Part shown: one piece after another, positions 61,390 to 64,000 of the stretch
Layout of the letters: each line of letters opens with the position of its first letter
Numbering within the stretch: position 1 is the stretch's first letter
Assembly (NCBI GenBank): GCA_963783175.1
Contig: CAWANG010000026.1
Location: forward strand, 67,219 to 131,218
Direction: 5' to 3'
Length of the DNA: 64,000 bases
Origin: Roseiarcus sp963783175
GTDB lineage: Bacteria > Pseudomonadota > Alphaproteobacteria > Rhizobiales > Beijerinckiaceae
Notes under the pieces: generated by a model
The model's input: the letters and a program-made list of their open reading frames with translations, nothing else
Database searches by the model: none
Told to the model about the DNA's origin: nothing
Program-made: the position numbers and the translations under genes

Positions 61390-61803
61390 TCAAGCGACGC
61401 CAGACCGGCGGCGGTGCTCCGGGACGGGCTTAAAATCGTAGGCCATTGCGTTCCTGCTCGACGCCGCGTCCCGAACTTCGGGCCTCGTCGAACGGAGAAG
61501 AAACCCTTCTCCGATGGGAAGCGGACGCCGGCGTACATCCGGTGAAACCGAAGGTGCGCAGGCAGACTGTCGCCGGCTACTTGGGCGACCTGCATTCCAT
61601 GCTGGCGGGCCACCCGGCGCAGAAGAGCTGCGTCTCCAAATTCGCCCACCGGAATATGCGCCGCGCGCAAACGACGTCGCAGAGCGGCCGTCCTGATCTT
61701 CTTGGTCTCGTGCTTGGCGGGTTTGCATAATGTCGTACCTCACGTTGTCTAGGTCGTCGTCGGTTTCGTCCCGCTCTTCGTTGATTCCATCGGCCATCTT
61801 GCC
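61390..61803 (-). pseudogene. 3' part of a gene split by the second IS3-family element
   Basis: Across the IS left end the minus frame continues V-GKMADGINEERDETDDDLD and NVRYDIMQTRQARDQEDQDG. Joined at the 3-bp target site to the frame at 63048-63263 it gives an uninterrupted reading ERADAV-GKMADGIN. Only the first ~45 codons look protein-like; the remainder to the stop at 61390 is Arg/Ser-rich and may be out of the true frame. Family unknown. Confidence 0.45.
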
Positions 61804-62696
61804 GACTGGTCTGCTGCCGGTTCCGTGGACAGGCAGTTAGGGTGTCCGACCTTCCTTTCGAACTCAACCGGGCTGAGGTAGCCGATGGTCGAGTGCCTGC
61901 GGTCGTGTTGTAGAACCTCGATGTAGTCGAACACGTCGGCCCTGGCGGCGTCCCGCGTCCGATAACTTCTGCCAATCCGCTCGGTTTTCAGCGACGAGAA
62001 GAAGCTTTCCATGGCGGCGTTGTCCCAGACGTTTCCCGAACGGCTCATCGAGCAATCAACGCCATTGTCGGCCATCAGCCGCTGGAACTGCTCGCTCGTA
62101 TATTGGCTGCCCCGGTCAGAGTGATGCAACAGCGCATCCGGGCGACCGCGCCGCCAGATCGCCATCATCAGCGCATCCGTGACGAGTTGCGCATTCATCT
62201 CGGCTTTCATCGACCAGCCGACGACGCAGCGCGAAAACAGGTCGATTACGGCGGCGACGTAGAGCCAGCCCTCGGCTGTCCAGACATAGGTGAAGTCGGC
62301 GATCCATTTACGGTTGGGCTGGTACGCCGTAAACTGGCGATCGAGCACATTCGGCGCGATCGCCGAAGCCGAACGTTCGCCATCGTCCTTTGGCAAAGCG
62401 CGCCTGCGCGGCCGCGACCTTAACGCCTGAGCGCGCATCAGGCGTTCGATCTTGTGCAGACCGCACGAAAAGCCGGCTTCCAGCACGTCGCGCCAGACCC
62501 GACGTGCGCCATAGGTGCGTGCGCTTGCCACGAAGCTCGCCCTTACCGCCGGCATGATCGCTTCGTCCTCTCGCGAGCGCGCGCAGAGGCTGCGTTTCAG
62601 CCAAGCATGGAAGCCAGACCTCGATACGCCGAGCGCTTCGCAAAGCCATGCCACCGGCCAGACGGAACGGTGCTTCGCAATGAAGCCGAACTTCAT
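61749..62696 (-). CDS. IS3-family transposase OrfB
   Basis: 315 aa from the ATG at 62696, which overlaps the orfA stop (ATGA). The HTH_21-type start is MKFGFIAKHRSVWPVAWLCE. The DDE core has its acidic residues in KWIADFTYVWTAEG (D), LLHHSDRGSQYTS (D) and WDNAAMESFFSSLKTE (E). The protein lacks a stop inside the IS: the reading runs through the inverted repeat (GHPNCLSTEPAADQ) and ends 58 bp outside it, adding about 19 foreign residues. Confidence 0.93.
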   Translation of the reverse strand: MKFGFIAKHRSVWPVAWLCEALGVSRSGFHAWLKRSLCARSREDEAIMPAVRASFVASARTYGARRVWRDVLEAGFSCGLHKIERLMRAQALRSRPRRRALPKDDGERSASAIAPNVLDRQFTAYQPNRKWIADFTYVWTAEGWLYVAAVIDLFSRCVVGWSMKAEMNAQLVTDALMMAIWRRGRPDALLHHSDRGSQYTSEQFQRLMADNGVDCSMSRSGNVWDNAAMESFFSSLKTERIGRSYRTRDAARADVFDYIEVLQHDRRHSTIGYLSPVEFERKVGHPNCLSTEPAADQSARWPMESTKSGTKPTTT

Positions 62697-63044
62697 GTCG
62701 ACTTCCTCGCGAAGTAGGCTGCGGCCTTTTTTAGGATGTCGCGCTCCGCCTTGAGCTTTGCGACCTCGCGCCGGAGCCGGTCGATCTCCAGTTGCTCGGG
62801 CTTCATCTGACCGTGCCCCGGGAAGGCCTGCTTCGGATCCGCACCCAACTCTCTCACCCACTTGCGAAGAACGTTCTCGTGGACGTCAATGTCCCGAGAC
62901 GCCTGCGCCACGCTCACGCCTCGTTCGCGCACCAGGCGGACGGCCTCGATCTTGAACTCTCGACTGAACTTGCGCCTCTGCATCGCTTGCCTCCGGCTTC
63001 CTGAAACACCCTATCTCGGTGTCCACGGAACCGGCAGCAGGCCA
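61807..63044 (-). mobile_element. Complete IS3-family insertion sequence with target duplication
   Basis: 1238 bp. Inverted repeats of about 38 bp: the left end reads TGGTCTGCTGCCGGTTCCGT (then GGACA), the right end (reversed) TGGCCTGCTGCCGGTTCCGT (then GGACA). Both are flanked by the trinucleotide GAC (61804-61806 and 63045-63047), the 3-bp duplication expected for IS3. It carries orfA and orfB on the minus strand. Confidence 0.92.
62693..62983 (-). CDS. IS3-family transposase OrfA
   Basis: 96 aa. HTH_Tnp_1: MQRRKFSREFKIEAVRLVRE, VAQASRDIDVHENVLRKWVR, and a coiled tail EIDRLRREVAKLKAERDILK. The slippery sequence A-AAA-AAG (minus strand, 62726-62732) at codons ILKKA permits a -1 shift into orfB (the fused reading goes PKKGRSLLREEVDMKFGF). 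Confidence 0.95.
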   Translation of the reverse strand: MQRRKFSREFKIEAVRLVRERGVSVAQASRDIDVHENVLRKWVRELGADPKQAFPGHGQMKPEQLEIDRLRREVAKLKAERDILKKAAAYFARKST

Positions 63045-63047
63045 GAC

Positions 63048-63263
63048 AGCGTCGGCACGCTCAGCGGCGTTGAAGCCACTATCGAGTTCGCCGACGAGCT
63101 GCTCAAGCATGGCGACGCCGTCGTCGCCGAGCTTCTTGGCTAGGAACGCCCGGATCAATTCCGCGGTCACCTGACCAGCGGGATTCTCGCCGCCGGTCGC
63201 TGCTTGATGATCGAGCGGCGGCCGGCTCTCATCAGCTGTTGAAGCATCCGATTGCTCGGGCAC
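63048..63263 (-). pseudogene. 5' part of the gene split by the IS3-family element
   Basis: From a GTG at 63263 the minus frame reads MPEQSDASTADESRPPLDHQ, VTAELIRAFLAKKLGDDGVA and MLEQLVGELDSGFNAAERAD, reaching the IS at codon 72. The composition is acidic and helical. It might be a phage or plasmid protein; no family was recognised. The continuation lies at 61390-61803. Confidence 0.5.
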
Positions 63264-63521
63264 GCTCGCGACCGGGCTTCAGGCGCAGAACGCCATCGCC
63301 GCTGCGGCCGGCCAGCAGCGCACCAACGGCTGGAGGCTTTGCAATCTGTCGACGACGGAAGTGCTTTGGTACAATCCGAACGGCGTCGCGACGGCAAGGC
63401 AATGATCGAAGGCATGTCGAAGCCGTGACTGGCCACGCGGCCAGCGCGAGAGCTACAGCGACGTGATCCTGCGGCTGGCGAAGGCGGCGTCATAGAGCGG
63501 CCTCGACCGGCGAGGGCTCAC
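63264..63521. other. Degraded region between IS elements
   Basis: A plus-strand frame reads TGLQAQNAIAAAAGQQRTNG and WRLCNLSTTEVLWYNPNGVA, then TGA (about 63257-63404). It looks like the end of a real gene, perhaps phage-derived, whose 5' part would overlap the opposite-strand frame at 63048-63263. I cannot name it. Confidence 0.3.
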
Positions 63522-64000
63522 TGTCAATGAGCACTAAATTCGGGACCCTGGATTTGCACCGAATAGGAACCCCTTTGAGGTTTCGCTCACGACGGTAGCG
63601 CGCGCCCCGGCGGAGCTGGTTCGGGTTGCGCAGCCGGGGCGGGCGCGGTGGCGAAAAGCGCGGATGGTTTGAAGGTCAGGCGCGGTTCTTGAAGCGCCAG
63701 CTTTCGTTGCCGGTCTCAACGATGTCGCAGTGGTGAGTGAGGCGATCGAGCAACGCGGTCGTCATCTTCGGATCGCCGAACACGCTCGGCCATTCGCCGA
63801 AGGCGAGGTTGGTCGTGACGATGATCGAGGTGCGCTCGTAGAGACGGCTGATCAGATGGAACAGCAATTGGCCGCCGACCTGGGCGAAGGGGAGATAGCC
63901 GAGTTCGTCGAGGATGACGAAGTCGAGGCGCGTGAGATAATCGGCAAGGCGTCCCTGGCGGCCGGCGCGGGCTTGAGCCTCGAGCTGATTGACGAGATCG
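63522..64000 (-). mobile_element. End of an IS21-family element (continues beyond window)
   Basis: It starts with TGTCAATGAGCACTAAATTC, an end of the TG...CA type used by IS21 elements, followed by about 150 bp of non-coding sequence and the istB gene. This end differs in sequence from the repeats at 52816-52902, so the two belong to different elements. The other end and istA lie outside. Confidence 0.7.
63676..64000 (-). CDS. istB: IS21-family helper ATPase IstB (5' part outside window)
   Basis: The last 107 codons of IstB, the DnaA/DnaC-like AAA+ ATPase that selects targets for the IstA transposase. Visible: Walker B DFVILDELGYLPF, then GGQLLFHLISRLYERTS, the sensor region IVTTNLAFGEWPSVFGD, and LLDRLTHHCDIVETGNESWR with stop at 63676. 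The frame is open to the window edge, so Walker A lies outside. Confidence 0.93.
   Translation of the reverse strand, partial: DLVNQLEAQARAGRQGRLADYLTRLDFVILDELGYLPFAQVGGQLLFHLISRLYERTSIIVTTNLAFGEWPSVFGDPKMTTALLDRLTHHCDIVETGNESWRFKNRA

Noticed and set aside
61350..61670. 107-codon minus-strand frame overlapping the split gene
   Set aside because: No start context or recognised family; the frame joined across the IS is better supported.

Overview
The window looks like the chromosome of an alphaproteobacterium of the order Hyphomicrobiales (Rhizobiales), probably near Beijerinckiaceae or Methylocystaceae. The basis is high GC, the cell-cycle kinase CckA, a one-cysteine DksA, a FliO-like protein with an Ala/Pro tail, a DUF3126 protein, YcjX/YcjF and the order rpmI-rplT-pheS-pheT. 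This placement is inferred from gene content; no marker gene was compared with a database.

Layout. 1-3.5 kb is a core translation operon (pheT partial, pheS, rplT, rpmI; minus strand). 4-15.8 kb is an accessory cell-envelope island: two FkbM methyltransferases, a GT22-type mannosyltransferase, a quinoprotein dehydrogenase, a secreted beta-helix protein, and a tight four-gene set FkbH / acyl carrier protein / MBOAT / SGNH-like protein. That set has the layout of a D-alanylation (dlt) operon with the adenylating enzyme replaced by an FkbH glyceryl-loading enzyme. It is my best candidate for an undescribed system. 16-28 kb is mostly housekeeping and signalling: carbonic anhydrase, YcjX/YcjF, SixA, MoxR ATPase, CckA, FliO, DksA, UspA, a VWA protein and a phosphatase. 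28-32 kb holds two overlapping adenylate cyclase/TPR genes whose cyclase modules are about 99% identical in DNA although their other halves differ.

32-48 kb carries 8-oxoguanine deaminase, transporters (TSUP, LysE, a COG4280-like membrane protein), a cyclase-family hydrolase, cytochrome b561, CysE, a tandem DUF3126 protein, a double PilZ protein, a PAS protein, and a complete branched-chain amino acid ABC transporter with fused LivM-LivG, coupled to an Ldh-type dehydrogenase.

49-64 kb is a decaying accessory region. It starts with a SagB/YcaO thiazole-oxazole (TOMM) biosynthesis pair whose 5' end abuts IS21-type end repeats. An intact IS3-family element follows, then gene remnants (KdpE-like, cytochrome c, HD hydrolase), two small secreted His-rich proteins around an Rrf2 regulator, a broken trypsin-like protease, a second IS3-family element that splits a reading frame (3-bp target duplication visible), and the edge of an IS21 element (istB).

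About a dozen frameshifts can be reconstructed by joining adjacent frames, nearly all in accessory genes, while core genes are intact. They may be genuine decay, uncorrected indels in the assembly, or both.
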